The position numbers were made by a program, and so were the translations under genes. This document shows positions 5,462 to 5,553 of a stretch of 5,553 bases of DNA, in pieces; position 1 is the stretch's first letter, and every line of letters begins with the position of its first letter. The stretch comes from Patescibacteria group bacterium. Lineage in GTDB: Bacteria; Patescibacteriota; Minisyncoccia; JAHIHE01. The notes below the pieces were generated by a model. The model saw only the letters and a program-made list of their open reading frames with translations, did no database searches and was not told where the DNA came from. Location of the stretch: the NCBI GenBank assembly GCA_018896765.1, contig JAHILZ010000083.1, forward strand, positions 1 through 5,553, written 5' to 3'.

Positions 5462-5553
5462 TTATTCAATGGCGTGTTCTCTCTTCAGCCACTCATATAG
5501 CTTCAGTAATTTTCTCAACGTATCCGCTTGGCTTGAATTCAAACGCGCGCTAA
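5462..5553 (-). CDS. C-terminal tail of an unidentified protein (partial)
   Basis: A minus-strand frame enters from the right edge and ends at TAA (5462-5464), giving 29 residues that include SSQADTLRKLLKLYEWLKRE and end HAIE. It looks like a charged amphipathic helix. The other two minus-strand frames are stopped within this stretch, which supports coding here. The stop lies 5 bp from the palindrome at 5376-5456 and about 92 bp upstream of prgI, so it is probably the preceding gene on the same strand. Too little is visible to name a family. Confidence 0.55.
   Translation of the reverse strand, partial: SARLNSSQADTLRKLLKLYEWLKREHAIE

Overview
The window looks like a piece of an AT-rich bacterial genome, most likely from a Candidate Phyla Radiation (Patescibacteria) lineage. 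This is an inference. It rests on the gene set (PrgI, a separate TraC-like protein, a VirB4-type ATPase and a four-helix-bundle protein), the low GC, the lack of recognisable Shine-Dalgarno sequences and the AT-rich repeat-filled gaps between genes. No rRNA, tRNA or CRISPR array is visible.

Layout. All the main genes lie on the minus strand, so transcription runs from right to left. In that order they are: the C-terminal tail of an unidentified protein (5462-5553); a PrgI-family membrane protein (4923-5369); a TraC-like / VirB4 N-terminal-like protein (3971-4672); a small four-helix-bundle protein (3567-3938); a VirB4-type ATPase (1705-3522); and a LolD/MacB-type ABC ATPase with an unusual duplicated C-terminal extension (206-1606). 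At the far left, on the plus strand, is what looks like the last codons of a transposase (1-69) followed by an insertion-sequence end (about 87-141). It converges on the ABC gene.

How the genes fit together. PrgI (VirB3-like), the TraC-like protein and VirB4 form the inner-membrane and motor core of a type IV secretion or conjugation-like machine. The ABC ATPase downstream belongs to the family that powers FtsX/MacB-like permeases, but no permease is visible here. The four-helix-bundle gene appears to be an intruder in this operon.

Most notable. The four-helix-bundle gene lies inside a 445-bp unit (3525-3969) bounded by 38-nt terminal inverted repeats, of which the outer 16 nt are perfect. 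The unit fills the gap between the TraC-like stop and the virB4 start almost exactly, with only 1-2 bp spare on each side. A second copy of the same ends, without the gene, forms a palindrome upstream of prgI (5376-5456). Two other gaps hold palindromes built from different short AT-rich units: AAAAGTT between virB4 and the ABC gene, and AAAATTC-like between prgI and the TraC-like gene. This suggests a family of small palindromic elements, one carrying a four-helix-bundle ORF, that occupy gene junctions.
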